Positions 17,252 through 26,880 are shown, counted from the stretch's first letter. The stretch: DNA of 64,000 bases from Dictyobacter vulcani (GCF_008974265.1 NZ_BKZW01000001.1:3782001-3846000), one strand, 5' to 3'. The notes: a model not told the origin generated them from the sequence alone. Numbers and translations: made by a program.

Positions 17252-19384
17252 TTATTCTTGCCAGGTGATCAAGACATCGAGCACTTCAATGCGGGTGGCA
17301 TGTACGAGCAGTGGATTGATCTCCAGGACACTCAAATGTGGCATGAAGGATAGTGCCAGCCTGCTGATACGATAAATCACTTCGCACAGAGCCTGCATAT
17401 CCACGCGCGGTTGTCCGCGTGCCCCTTGCAGTAGTGGTGCGCTGCGCAGTTCACACAGCATGTCGGGAATCTGCTCACGGGTTACCGGTAACATGCATAC
17501 AGCAGTATCTTTGAACACTTCGGTCCAGATGCCGCCAAGGCCAAGGGTGAGGATTGGTCCCCAGAGTGGATCGCACACCACACTAACCAGTAGTTCGTTG
17601 CCTGCCAGGCGCATTGGAGTGACAAGGATACCTTCTATGATTGCGTCCGGTTGCCGTTGCTGGACACGTTGTAAGATCGCAGCGAACTCCTGACGTATTT
17701 CCTGTTCGCTTGCGACATTCAGACGTACGCCACCAACATCGCTTTTATGGAGAATGTCGGCAGACTGTATCTTGAGCACCACTGGCAAGCCAAACTCGCG
17801 CGCAGCCTGTACCGCTTCATCTGCTGAGGTTGCCAGCTGGCCTGGTACGACTGGAATTCCGGCCTGTTGTAAGATATGGCGCGCTTGCATCTCTGACCAT
17901 GAGCCTGCTGCAGGTATGTAGTCTGGATGGATGGAGCGGGATTCTTCTACCGGTGCCGGGACGGATACTATATCCTTTTGATCCGACCACCAGGCAAACT
18001 TGCCCAATGCACGGACGCCATGGTCCAGGCCAGCCATAAAATGCATGCCTGTGCGTTCTACGACCATGCGCATGCCAGTTGGGAGATCGATGCAGGTATT
18101 GGTGGTCAGGAGAATCGGGCAGGTGGCAGCACTAATAATCTGGCTGAGATTATCATATTGTGGGAGCAGGATGGCCAGTGTTTCTGGCGTGGGTTCACGG
18201 CTACCCTCAACGGTTGTCAGATATAAGATAAAATCAATATTGGGATCGGTGGCTACGATCTCAAGGGCACGTTGTTGCAGGGTCGGGTCCACCACGACAT
18301 ATCCTGTCACATCCAGGGGATTGTGGCTGGTAGAGAAGGCTGGCAAGATTGTCTGCAGCCGTTCCACGGTTTGTGGCGCAAAATCCGGAATCTCAAGTCC
18401 TACTTCCTGCGCCAGATCTGAGATGATATCGCAGGCTCCGCCAGAAGGTGTGACCACGCCCATACGTCTTCCAGGCAGTGGACGTGTATAGCCAGCCAGG
18501 CCAGCTGTCGTCAGGAGATCTTCCAGTGACGAAACGCGGATCATACCCAGTTCACGAAAGGCCACATCATTGATGACATTATCTCCGACCAGTGCACCGG
18601 TATGGGCCCGGGCGCTGCGTGAACTGGCGTCACTACTGCCAATTTTTAGCACTACAATCGTTTTACCCAGCTGCCGGGCCCTGGCGGCCACACGCCGCAA
18701 TTCAGAAGGTTGGCGCACGCACTCCAGAAAGAGCGCGATGGCGTGCGTTGTCTCATCCTCCAGCAAATAATCCACCACATCGGTGACTGAGATCATACTT
18801 TCATTGCCTAACGCTACCAGCAGACTGAGTCCGATGGCATGTGCCTGAGCAAAGGAGAGTACGGCGCTGGCGAGGGCTCCACTCTGCAACACCACGCCAA
18901 CGGGACCCGCCTTGAGCGGTGGAGCGATCGGGAGTCCGTAGGGGGTGATCTGATCGGTAATATTAATAAAGCCGTTACCATTAGGACCCAGAATAGTCAG
19001 CTCATGGGTCCTGGCGAAACTAAGGAGCTCCTGCTCCAGGCTGGCACCTTCTGGTCCGGACTCGCTGAAGCCGGATGTGAGGAGCACAAAACGTGCGGTG
19101 CCCAGCGCGGCCGCTTCCTGTACGATCGAGAGGACATGCCGGGTTGAGACCATCACAAAGGCCAGGTCTACTACCTCTGGCAGCTCATGCAGGGATTTGT
19201 AGGCGCGTTGACCATGAATTATCTCACGATTGGGATTGACCAGGTAGATTGGGCCCGTAAAGCCGAAGGTGTTGAGATTGTCAAAGGTGTAGATCGACCA
19301 GCGCGAGTTATCGGTAGCGCCGATGAGCGCGATGCTGCGTGGACGAAATAAGCGTTGCAGTTGCTCACCTGTGACCGCCTCCAT
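17252..19384 (-). CDS. ADP-forming acyl-CoA synthetase (single-chain)
   Basis: 710 residues with the full single-chain layout: CoA-binding Rossmann domain (about 10-140), two succinyl-CoA-ligase-like flavodoxin domains (about 150-460) with the phospho-histidine loop AHTGAL near residue 268, and a C-terminal ATP-grasp domain (about 495-710) with VVLKIQSADILHKSDVGGV. It interconverts acyl-CoA, ADP and phosphate with acid, CoA and ATP. Its ATG overlaps the acyl-CoA dehydrogenase stop by one base, so the genes are translationally coupled. The acid is unknown. Confidence 0.88.
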   Translation of the reverse strand: MEAVTGEQLQRLFRPRSIALIGATDNSRWSIYTFDNLNTFGFTGPIYLVNPNREIIHGQRAYKSLHELPEVVDLAFVMVSTRHVLSIVQEAAALGTARFVLLTSGFSESGPEGASLEQELLSFARTHELTILGPNGNGFINITDQITPYGLPIAPPLKAGPVGVVLQSGALASAVLSFAQAHAIGLSLLVALGNESMISVTDVVDYLLEDETTHAIALFLECVRQPSELRRVAARARQLGKTIVVLKIGSSDASSRSARAHTGALVGDNVINDVAFRELGMIRVSSLEDLLTTAGLAGYTRPLPGRRMGVVTPSGGACDIISDLAQEVGLEIPDFAPQTVERLQTILPAFSTSHNPLDVTGYVVVDPTLQQRALEIVATDPNIDFILYLTTVEGSREPTPETLAILLPQYDNLSQIISAATCPILLTTNTCIDLPTGMRMVVERTGMHFMAGLDHGVRALGKFAWWSDQKDIVSVPAPVEESRSIHPDYIPAAGSWSEMQARHILQQAGIPVVPGQLATSADEAVQAAREFGLPVVLKIQSADILHKSDVGGVRLNVASEQEIRQEFAAILQRVQQRQPDAIIEGILVTPMRLAGNELLVSVVCDPLWGPILTLGLGGIWTEVFKDTAVCMLPVTREQIPDMLCELRSAPLLQGARGQPRVDMQALCEVIYRISRLALSFMPHLSVLEINPLLVHATRIEVLDVLITWQE

Positions 19385-20550
19385 TACAGTGACTCCCCGA
19401 GTTTGACATGGCCACGCAGTAAGTTGCGCGAGATGATAAAGCGCTGGATCTCATCGGTGCCTTCAAAGATTCTCCAGAGACGCACTTCACGATACCAGCG
19501 CTCAACTGGAAGCTCTTTGGTGTATCCCATGCCGCCATGAATCTGCAAGACGCGATCGACGACGTGGTTGACCATATTGGAGCCATGTAGTTTGGCGATC
19601 GACGACGCATGGCGATTATCCTGTTTCTGCTCCGCCAGCCAGGCCGCATGCAGAGCCAGCCAGCGCGTCGCTTCGATCTCGACGTGTGAATCGGCAATCA
19701 TCCATTGGATGGCTTGTCGCTCGGAGATCGGTTTGCCAAAAGTAACACGCGTCTGTGAATACTCGATGGCCATTTGGAGTGCTCGCTCTGCTACCCCGAC
19801 TGCCCGGCAGGCGATGGCCCAGCGTCCAGCCCCGATCCATTGCATGCCAAGGTCAAAGCCACCATGCAACTGGCCTAAAATATTTTTCTCCGGAACACGT
19901 ACATTCTCAAAATAGAGTGAAGCGGGACCCCATTCGCCCATGGTATGGATATAGTCGGAGTGCCAGCCCATGTCACGGTCTACCAGGAAACAGGTTACAC
20001 CGCCACGGGCGCCTTTCTCGACATCCGTCACGGCAAAGACCATCGCAAAGTCAGCCTCATTACCATTGGTGATAAACACCTTCTCGCCATTAAGGATCCA
20101 GTGGTCGCCATCTTTGATGGCACGCATCTGGATATTGGCCGCATCCGAGCCAGCTCCAGGCTCGGTGAGCGCAAAACAGGAACGCCGTTCCCCATTGATG
20201 GTTGGAAGCAGATAGCGTTGTTTTTGCTCTTCATTGCAGTAGTAGAGGATATTATCGGCAGTGCCGCCGAAGGCAAAGGGGACAAACGTGCGGGCCAGTT
20301 CCATGCTGATTACAGCCGTCATCAAAGGACCAAGGTTCGCTCCGCCGTATTCTTCGGGTGTGTTGATGCCCCAGAAACCCAGCTCTTTCGCCCGGGCCTG
20401 TATCTCACGAATCTTTCCAGCCTTGATACCGGGTCGTCCTTCGCGTTCGTTGCGTAAGACATCGCTTTCCAGAGGCATCAATTCTTTTTTGACAAAATCG
20501 CGAACCGTCTGCTGGACCATTTTTTGTTCGTACGTCAGGCTAAAATCCAT
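19384..20550 (-). CDS. Acyl-CoA dehydrogenase
   Basis: 388 residues, the typical family length. It shows the flavin motif CFALTEPGAGSDAA, ILNGEKVFITNG, and near the C-terminus IFEGTDEIQRFIISRN, which contains the position of the catalytic glutamate base of short- and medium-chain members. It catalyses FAD-dependent alpha,beta-oxidation of an acyl-CoA. It is the first gene of the minus-strand operon and faces a divergent alcohol dehydrogenase across a spacer with two palindromic sites. Chain length or branching preference is not predictable from sequence alone. Confidence 0.92.
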   Translation of the reverse strand: MDFSLTYEQKMVQQTVRDFVKKELMPLESDVLRNEREGRPGIKAGKIREIQARAKELGFWGINTPEEYGGANLGPLMTAVISMELARTFVPFAFGGTADNILYYCNEEQKQRYLLPTINGERRSCFALTEPGAGSDAANIQMRAIKDGDHWILNGEKVFITNGNEADFAMVFAVTDVEKGARGGVTCFLVDRDMGWHSDYIHTMGEWGPASLYFENVRVPEKNILGQLHGGFDLGMQWIGAGRWAIACRAVGVAERALQMAIEYSQTRVTFGKPISERQAIQWMIADSHVEIEATRWLALHAAWLAEQKQDNRHASSIAKLHGSNMVNHVVDRVLQIHGGMGYTKELPVERWYREVRLWRIFEGTDEIQRFIISRNLLRGHVKLGESL

Positions 20551-20637
20551 GTTCTGGCTCCTTTGCGCTATGGACTAAGACGTCGTCGTTGCTGTGACCG
20601 TCAGAATTGCCTTGTGCACAAGCGTAGCATATTTTAT

Positions 20638-20727
20638 TTGAATATTCAATAGAACACTCCCTGCTTGCTGGATGGCTTGACTTTCAAGATTTCAGAAAAT
20701 ACACTGAATGTATAACGAGAATACATT
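20638..20727. promoter_or_regulatory. Two palindromic operator candidates between divergent acyl-CoA and alcohol dehydrogenase genes
   Basis: TTGAATATTCAA (20638-20649) is a perfect 12-bp palindrome, and AATGTAT-N7-ATACATT (20707-20713 and 20721-20727) is an inverted repeat. Both sit in the 254-base divergent spacer, where a TetR/FadR-like repressor could control both directions. No regulator gene is adjacent. Confidence 0.4.
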
Positions 20728-20804
20728 TTTCTCCATCCGTGATCTTCTCAACCTGCATCTGATTTGACATCGTGGTACCTGCTATCGTTCCAGGGAGGAA
20801 TATT

Positions 20805-21940
20805 ATGCGCGTTGAAGCCGCTGTACTATATACCCCGGGCCAGCCTACTCCTTATGCCCACTCGAAACCTTTAGTGATTGAAGAAGTCGAGCTTGATCCA
20901 CCGGGACCAGGGGAAGTGCTGGTCGAAGTTGTCAGTGCTGGACTTTGCCACTCCGATCTCTCTGTGATTAATGGCTCGATGTATCCGCAACTCCCGGATC
21001 CAATGATCCTGGGACACGAAGCCAGTGGTATCGTGAGAGAAACGGGTCCGGGGTACAAGATATACAGGTGGATGATCACGTGGTCTTTTCATTTGTGCCC
21101 ATGTGTGGACACTGTCAATACTGCGCCATTGGTCGTCCGGTATTGTGTAAACCTGGCAATAGCGCCAATGGACGTGGCACACTGTTGAGCGGTGCGCGGC
21201 GTTTTCATACTCAAAACGGTCGCGATATCGCTTATTTTACCGGCACCTCCAGCTTCGCACGGTTTACCGTAGTGGCGCAGGAATCGTTGGTCGTGGTTGA
21301 CCGCGCTCTTCCACTGGATAAAGCCGCCCTCTTTGGTTGTGCCTTGATCACGGGTGTGGGAGCCATCATGAACACGGCCAGGGTAGCGCCCGGAGAGCCA
21401 GTAGCTATTTTTGGGCTGGGAGGCGTCGGTCTCAGTACGATTATGGGGGCTAAACTGGTGGGAGCCTCACCAATTATCGCCATTGATATGTTGCCTTCCA
21501 AATTTGAGCTGGCCAGACGCCTGGGTGCTGATCACACTATCGCTGCGGGCGAGGGTGATCCCGTAAAGATGATTCGCGAACTCACCAATGGCGGGGTCGA
21601 ATACGCCTTTGATGTCGTCGGCAACACCAATGTCCTGGCACAAGCCTTCAAGGCCACCCGACCCGGCGGCAAAACCATCGCCATCGGTATTCCCCCGACT
21701 GATAAATTTCTCTCCACTCATGCGGCCGCCCTGGTGCTGCAAGAGAAAACCATCCAGGGATCCTTCATGGGATCAGCTATTCCACGCCGGGATATCTCGC
21801 GGCTAACGCATCTCTATATGTCCGGGAAATTACCGCTGGACGAACTGCTTAGTCCATCAATTACCCTGGCCGATATTAATACAGGTTTTGATCGGCTTGC
21901 GCAGGGTAGTGCCATTCGCCAACTGCTTCGCTTCGTATAG
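20805..21940 (+). CDS. Zinc-dependent alcohol dehydrogenase, MDR family (one frameshift as sequenced)
   Basis: ATG 20805 follows AGGGAGGA. The first 80 residues carry the catalytic zinc ligands (GLCHSD, GHEASG). The frame breaks at a GGGG run (21050-21053); one more G gives GPGVQDIQVDDHVV and joins to the structural zinc cysteines CGHCQYC...VLC. The Rossmann loop is GLGGVGLS. Reconstructed length is about 378 residues, normal for class III-like enzymes. It probably oxidises an alcohol feeding the acyl-CoA cluster opposite it. A real break would truncate the enzyme after the zinc site. Confidence 0.85.
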
Positions 21941-21989
21941 TATATTTTAGCGGGTCACTGCACACGCATCGCGTTCTGTATCAGCCGAC

Positions 21990-22283
21990 CTATTCTTTAA
22001 CAGGGAGCAGTGCATCTCCGCTGTGGTAGTGGGTTGAGTCGATCACATTGTTTAGCCAGCCCTGTGTCTCGAATGGCATATGTTTGAGACCCAGGGTTGG
22101 CCGGGAGTAGCGTCTGATAGCAGGCTCACATGTGTGAGATTGTGTTGAATAGAGTGAGATATGGAGCTGTTTAGCTATACCCGCCAGCGTCCCGCTCTGT
22201 TTTTTTAGCCAGGAGCCACGTTTATGCACTGCAAATGGAAGCGGCATTAATGTGATCTGTGCTTCTGTACTTTCTTTCAGCAT
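21990..22283 (-). CDS. Hypothetical ORF, doubtful
   Basis: 97 codons from ATG 22281-22283, with only a weak GAAGGG upstream. The product is basic, contains no recognisable domain and ends 50 bases after the convergent alcohol dehydrogenase stop. It may be real but nothing beyond an open frame supports it. Confidence 0.25.
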   Translation of the reverse strand: MLKESTEAQITLMPLPFAVHKRGSWLKKQSGTLAGIAKQLHISLYSTQSHTCEPAIRRYSRPTLGLKHMPFETQGWLNNVIDSTHYHSGDALLPVKE

Positions 22284-22599
22284 AAAGCTTTACCATCCCT
22301 TCAATCATCCCCTGATACGTATCCTGTTATCTTTCTATTAAAGCCTGAAGTATGCTGATTATAGCATGAGCATGTATATATGTATACAGGTATTTTGCAG
22401 TGTTTCAATTAAGAAAATATAAAAATTTTCTGGTAGAAAATGCTGGAAGTACAAGATCAGAAAAGGCTATTGCTATCTCTATTTTGTGATTATGTCCGGA
22501 TGTACGGTTGAGGTTGTAAAAGCTGAAAATGGCGATGGTGCTAACGCCCTTGTTATCTCCTCTATCGCCATCATTTCCAGTTATTATAGAGGTTAGCTA
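22284..22599. other. AT-rich intergenic region with a hairpin
   Basis: The only structure is an inverted repeat, ATGGCGAT (22529-22536) with 22564-22571. On the minus strand it is followed by a short T run, so it may terminate the small gene at 22600-22827. Confidence 0.4.
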
Positions 22600-22827
22600 T
22601 CAGGATATATCATGTCTACGACGGACTGCCCGTAAGTAGGAGAGTGTATCTTTTCCCAGTGTGTTGGTGGGCGTCACATCAGTGATTTCATTGATATCAT
22701 AGATCCCAGAGCGGTTTTCAACCATTTGTTTGCCGCGGAACGGAACCAATACGCCCTTTATCTCGCCATCTTTCGTCTTTGCCTGAACAAATTTACCCAG
22801 ATTTGCTTTCACTTTTTTTTTGAACAT
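22600..22827 (-). CDS. Small hypothetical protein, basic N-terminus
   Basis: 75 residues from ATG 22825-22827, which has GTGAGGA seven bases upstream. It starts MFKKKVKANLGKF and continues as a probable small beta-barrel (FVQAKTKDGEIKGVLVPFRG). No named family is recognised. The IS1634 element sits 74 bases upstream of its start, so its native promoter may have been displaced. Confidence 0.6.
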   Translation of the reverse strand: MFKKKVKANLGKFVQAKTKDGEIKGVLVPFRGKQMVENRSGIYDINEITDVTPTNTLGKDTLSYLRAVRRRHDIS

Positions 22828-22901
22828 TTTTCTGTCCTCACCACAATCTTTGTAGGCTAGAATGCGACAGAGCATTATTGTTATTGTTTCTCATATCTTA
22901 T

Positions 22902-24638
22902 CCCACATTCCGCAGGGTAATTGACAGGAAATCTAAAATTCGATAAGGTAGTCTCAGCACAAAAAGGAGCAGAAAAAGAGCATGCAACGAGCTGAGGATT
23001 ACCAGAACGAACGGTTGGATCATTTGGGTATTGTCGCGGGAGTCTGTCAGGAAATAGGCTTGGCCGCGTGGTTGGATGCCTTGGAACCGAAACAGCAACG
23101 TGTGGTGAGTTATGGAACTGCAACCGTCGCCATGATTCTCAACGGCTTGGGTTTTGCCAATCGCCAACTCTATCTGGTCCCACAATTCTTCGAGAACAAG
23201 CCGGTTGCCCACCTGCTGGGAGCAGGTATCAGCGCTGATATGCTCAACGACGATTGCCTGGGACGTACCCTGGATTGGCTCTACGCGCAAGATGTGACCA
23301 CCGTGTTCGCTGGCATCGCCCATCAGGCCCGCCAACGCTTTGGGGTGAAAGCACGGCATCTTCATGTGGATACCACTTCCTTTTCGGTCAATGGAGCCTA
23401 CGAAACCAACCAGGAAAACGAGCACGTGATTGCCATTACCCATGGCTACTCGCGGGATCATCGCGAAGATCTCAAACAGTGGATGTTGGCACTGGCGACC
23501 ACGCATCAGGGAGATATTCCGCTCTTTTTGCAGCCTCTTTCGGGGAACAGCAGCGATAAAGAGAGCCTGGTTAAGGTTATTGCGGATCTGCATGCTCAAT
23601 TGCGGCAGCAAGAGCCCGAAGAAAAAACCATCTACGTCTCCGATAGTGGTCTCTACAGTACGGCAAATGTGCGCCAGCTCAATCAAGCTGGGGTGAGGTG
23701 GGTCAGTCGTGTTCCTGAAACCAGCAAAGAAGCCAAAGCTGCCGTGATCCAAGCCGAGGATGCGTGGCAGCCCAGCGCTGATGGGACACGCAGCATGATT
23801 GTGCAGCAGATGGATCTGCCGCAAGGACCGGAGCGTTGGATCGTGGTTCGCAGTGTCGATGGGGTCAAGCGCGCGTTGCAGACGGCTCGCAAGCAAGCTG
23901 ACAAGCAGGTAGACGCGTGGGCAAAGAAGCTGTGGCATGTGAGCACCAAGTCGTTTGCCTGTCGAGAGGATGCGCAACAGGCCTGGGAGCAGAGCTTGAA
24001 AGGCCTGCCGGAGTGGCTGGAAGTCTCGGTGGAACTCAAGAGCCAGGCGGTCTTTGAAGGACGAGGCCGTCCTGCTCGGGATGCGGAGCCAAGCGGGCTG
24101 CGCTGGAGTGTCACATCGCAGGTCATCCTCAACGAAACGAAGCTGCTGGCCTACGCTCAGCGCAAAGCCTGTTTTGTCATCGCCACCAATGTCGTGGATG
24201 AAGCGGACACCTCCAATGAGGAGGTGATCAGCCTGTATCTGGAGCAGGGCAGCGTAGAACGGGGCTTCCGTTTCTTGAAAGATCCCTTGTTTCTGGCCTC
24301 CTCGGTCTTTGTAAAAAAACCAGAACGCATTGTGGCATTGAGCTTGATCATGGTGCTCGCGTTGTTGGTGTACCGTCTGGCTGAACATCGCTTGCGTGAG
24401 CAATTGCTGGCAAGCGGGCAAACGATCCCCAATCAAGTCAACAAGCCTACGGCTCGACCAACGATGCGCTGGGTGTTCCAATGCTTTGAAGGCATTGAAT
24501 TGTTGCAGATCCGCACAGGAACCAGAACGGAGTCGGTTGTCCTCCGCTTGCAGCCACTGCATCAAAAGATCCTTTCGTTACTGGGACCAGCCTATCAACA
24601 ATTCTATTTTTTTTCAGATTGAAACTGCGGAATGTGGG
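22902..24638 (+). mobile_element. IS1634-family insertion sequence, complete
   Basis: 1737 bases bounded by perfect 14-bp inverted repeats: CCCACATTCCGCAG at 22902-22915 and its complement at 24625-24638. Direct duplications TCTTAT flank it at 22896-22901 and 24639-24644, as expected for 5-6 bp target duplication. One intact transposase gene fills the inside. Intact ends, duplication and frame indicate a recent, potentially active insertion. It separates the small gene at 22600 from its upstream region. Confidence 0.92.
22982..24622 (+). CDS. IS1634 family transposase (DDE)
   Basis: 546 residues, usual for IS1634. Features include the N-terminal GIVAGVCQEIGL region, RHLHVDTTSF with the first catalytic aspartate, IYVSDSGLYS with the second, and YLEQGSVERGFRFLKDP holding the glutamate of the Y-R-E-K-like signature of IS4-related enzymes. 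The catalytic set therefore looks complete. Start ATG 22982 lies 67 bases inside the left repeat; the stop is two bases before the right repeat. No frameshift, in contrast to many nearby genes. Confidence 0.92.
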   Translation: MQRAEDYQNERLDHLGIVAGVCQEIGLAAWLDALEPKQQRVVSYGTATVAMILNGLGFANRQLYLVPQFFENKPVAHLLGAGISADMLNDDCLGRTLDWLYAQDVTTVFAGIAHQARQRFGVKARHLHVDTTSFSVNGAYETNQENEHVIAITHGYSRDHREDLKQWMLALATTHQGDIPLFLQPLSGNSSDKESLVKVIADLHAQLRQQEPEEKTIYVSDSGLYSTANVRQLNQAGVRWVSRVPETSKEAKAAVIQAEDAWQPSADGTRSMIVQQMDLPQGPERWIVVRSVDGVKRALQTARKQADKQVDAWAKKLWHVSTKSFACREDAQQAWEQSLKGLPEWLEVSVELKSQAVFEGRGRPARDAEPSGLRWSVTSQVILNETKLLAYAQRKACFVIATNVVDEADTSNEEVISLYLEQGSVERGFRFLKDPLFLASSVFVKKPERIVALSLIMVLALLVYRLAEHRLREQLLASGQTIPNQVNKPTARPTMRWVFQCFEGIELLQIRTGTRTESVVLRLQPLHQKILSLLGPAYQQFYFFSD

Positions 24639-24774
24639 TCTTATAACAGTTTTTACAGAATAAACAAGTTGAACCACAATAGTACGGGGGTACACTAAAT
24701 GATACTGCCCCAGAGGACCTATTTGAGGCTTCCTTTTTAGTATACGGCATGGTTTCAAAAAGAGCATCGCATGC

Positions 24775-25020
24775 CTGTGGCGCCTACACCGAGACGGATC
24801 CTGTTTCGTGATCCTCTTTGAGAAGGTACGGGGAGGATCCACGCGCTCTCCCACCACGTTGCTGCGCAAGCAGGCCACGGCACACACGATCCGTGTAGGC
24901 GCCACAGCACTGCGCGTCGTTCTTGCACGCTGGCCTGCGCAAACGCAGCAGTGCGGCCTCCGCGTGTGGCGCCCTCTCCACGTACACCGTGCTTGCTGGT
25001 CACGTCCAACCATCTCTCAA
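24775..25020. other. GC-rich structured spacer with nested inverted repeats
   Basis: The stretch is clearly richer in GC than its flanks. CTGTGGCGCCTACAC near 24775 has its perfect complement near 24895-24909, and GGATC next to each arm also matches. A second pair, TGCGCA..AGGCCA near 24867 with TGGCCTGCGCA near 24930, lies partly inside. No convincing gene is present on either strand. It could be a small non-autonomous element or a structured RNA. Confidence 0.45.
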
Positions 25021-25063
25021 CGTATCGCTAAGTGAAAAGTATTAGCCACCAGGGCAGCCGCTA

Positions 25064-25288
25064 CTACTCTTGCACCTCAACGCTCTGTGTCTCGGTTGTA
25101 CCGTCGCTGAACTCAACGACGAAATCAACTGAGCTGGGTGCATCTGGATTATCAGGAACGATTTCAATATTTTCGACTGATTCTAGCGGACGCTGTAGCG
25201 TCTGGGTGATCCAGTCGGTCAGGAACTGGACGGCTGGATTGTCTTTGTTACTAAGCAGCCATTTTTGCGCGTGTGATGAATTTTCCAT
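25064..25288 (-). CDS. Small acidic hypothetical protein
   Basis: 74 residues from ATG 25286-25288 with AGGAGGAG upstream at good distance. The sequence is acidic, with a helical first half (VQFLTDWITQTLQRPLESVE) and a beta-rich second half (VDFVVEFSDGTTETQSVEV). No catalytic motif. It stands divergent from the NlpC/P60 gene. The strong ribosome site makes it likely real. Confidence 0.6.
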   Translation of the reverse strand: MENSSHAQKWLLSNKDNPAVQFLTDWITQTLQRPLESVENIEIVPDNPDAPSSVDFVVEFSDGTTETQSVEVQE

Positions 25289-25441
25289 GGTCGTATGTAA
25301 CTCCTCCTGATATGTAGTATATCAAAAAGAATATGTTGATCGCGCTGGATGTTTGGAAGTTTTTGTGGAAATGATGGGTTATAATAAAAGTAATCAAAAC
25401 TACCCGGAAATATTTCTATCTATAGACATGGGGTATCTAAC

Positions 25442-26293
25442 TTGGAAGATATACTGACACAACATTTTATTATTGCGACCAGTGTGGCTGACATCCGTCA
25501 TGATCCCGATGCTACATCGGAACTGGTCACGCAGGCCTTGATGAATGCATCTGCCCGTGCGAATGAGGCGTCCGGTGAATGGACCCATGTGCAGCTTGCC
25601 GATTATAGCGGTTGGATACGAACAAGTGAATTGGAACTACCGATTGTACGCGGTGTCTGTGAAGGGGACGAGGGTGCCTGTGGGGTGGCACTGCCTTATT
25701 CGGTGGTGGTGACTGCCACACACACGTCGGTTTATGCTCAGGCTGAAGGTGACGATACGTTGTTTGATATCTACCTCTCGACTGTTTTGCCTTATATCGA
25801 TCTCTCTCATCCGCAGCGCTTACGGATTGCCCTGCCTGGTGAGCAAGAAGGCTGGATTGCGCGTGAAGCGGTAGCTATTCGCAGTAATAGCGAGCTGTAT
25901 CCAGTCCAGGAGCTTTCGACAGTCATTGCCTATGCTAAAGCTTTTCTCGATATCCCTTATCTCTGGGGTGGCACTAGCTGGGGTGGCATTGATTGCAGCG
26001 GCTTTGTCCAACTGTGTTACCGTATGGGCGGCCATAACATCCCACGTGATGCAGATCAGCAATATGATTTTCTAACCCGGTCGATCGACCGTCAGGATAT
26101 GCAGGCAGGGGACCTGATTTTCTTTGGAAGTAAGAGCATTACCCATGTCGGTATGGCGATCAGCCCACGCGAATTTATCCATGCCGAAGGCCAGGAATTT
26201 AATCGCGTCATCATCAATAGTTTTGATGACCAGCATCCCGCTTATCATGAACGTCTGGATAGTATCGTCTGGGGGATGAAGCGCGTTAGATAG
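25442..26293 (+). CDS. NlpC/P60 family peptidase with SH3-like domains
   Basis: 283 residues, start TTG 25442 (GGGG eight bases upstream). Two SH3b-like modules (about 10-65 and 80-145) precede the NlpC/P60 domain: LDIPYLWGGTSWGGIDCSGF with the catalytic cysteine, THVGMAI with the histidine, and a third polar residue in FIHAEG. The arrangement matches YkfC-type gamma-D-glutamyl-diamino acid endopeptidases that recycle or trim cell-wall peptides. No signal peptide is visible, so it may act on imported muropeptides in the cytoplasm. Confidence 0.88.
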   Translation: MEDILTQHFIIATSVADIRHDPDATSELVTQALMNASARANEASGEWTHVQLADYSGWIRTSELELPIVRGVCEGDEGACGVALPYSVVVTATHTSVYAQAEGDDTLFDIYLSTVLPYIDLSHPQRLRIALPGEQEGWIAREAVAIRSNSELYPVQELSTVIAYAKAFLDIPYLWGGTSWGGIDCSGFVQLCYRMGGHNIPRDADQQYDFLTRSIDRQDMQAGDLIFFGSKSITHVGMAISPREFIHAEGQEFNRVIINSFDDQHPAYHERLDSIVWGMKRVR

Positions 26294-26438
26294 TCCCGTG
26301 TAGTCAGGCCTGTTGTTGCACAATACCTATTTTGTCGTAAGAAGAAGCTTTTTGATTGCTAAACCCTTGCAGTGTGATATTATTGGGACGGATAGGATAG
26401 TAAGCAAGTCATACAGTTGTATGCGAGGGGAGGCTTTT

Positions 26439-26834
26439 GTGCGGCTACCATCATTTTTTGGCCAACGTTCTGAGAACCGTTCTCTACGAGATCGGATTTT
26501 TGCTCAACGGGTCTATCCAACTGAGGCTTTACGCAAAATTGTGCGCAGTATCGATGCGCCCTCGGGACGTGCAGCAGTCCCAACAGAGGACCAGAGACAT
26601 TTTGTGCTTACCAGTTTTACTCTTGGTTGCGTGAGTATTGTGGCAGCATTTTTACCTATCTGTGGGTTACCAGTGGCTATCACTGGTCTTCTGTTGGGAC
26701 TGTATGGTCGTCAATCTACACCGCTCAAAAAGGCTTCTAGCTGGGCAATTATACTTTCGTTGATTGGATTAGTGCTGACTTGTATAAATACTGTTGCTGT
26801 TATCAGTATTTATATGAGCGCATACCTCTGGTAA
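26439..26834 (+). CDS. DUF4190-like small membrane protein
   Basis: About 131 residues from GTG 26439, selected because GGGGAGG ends five bases before it; an ATG at 26421 has no such site. A basic soluble N-terminus of about 60 residues precedes two membrane helices (LGCVSIVAAFLPICGLPVAI and WAIILSLIGLVLTCINTVAV) separated by a GLYGRQS turn, the usual DUF4190 look. Role unknown. Confidence 0.6.
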   Translation: MRLPSFFGQRSENRSLRDRIFAQRVYPTEALRKIVRSIDAPSGRAAVPTEDQRHFVLTSFTLGCVSIVAAFLPICGLPVAITGLLLGLYGRQSTPLKKASSWAIILSLIGLVLTCINTVAVISIYMSAYLW

Positions 26835-26880
26835 CGATGTAGCTATGATTGAGTCTATCTGTCTGACTGTGCAGGAGACT

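Noticed and set aside
22898..24565. 555-codon minus-strand ORF inside the IS element
   Set aside because: It is the exact antisense of the transposase gene, which has clear family motifs and correct element layout; the long antisense frame comes from codon bias.
24447..25013. Minus-strand ORFs across the right IS end and the GC-rich spacer
   Set aside because: They cross the IS boundary and target duplication, contain no domain, and derive from GC-rich repeats.
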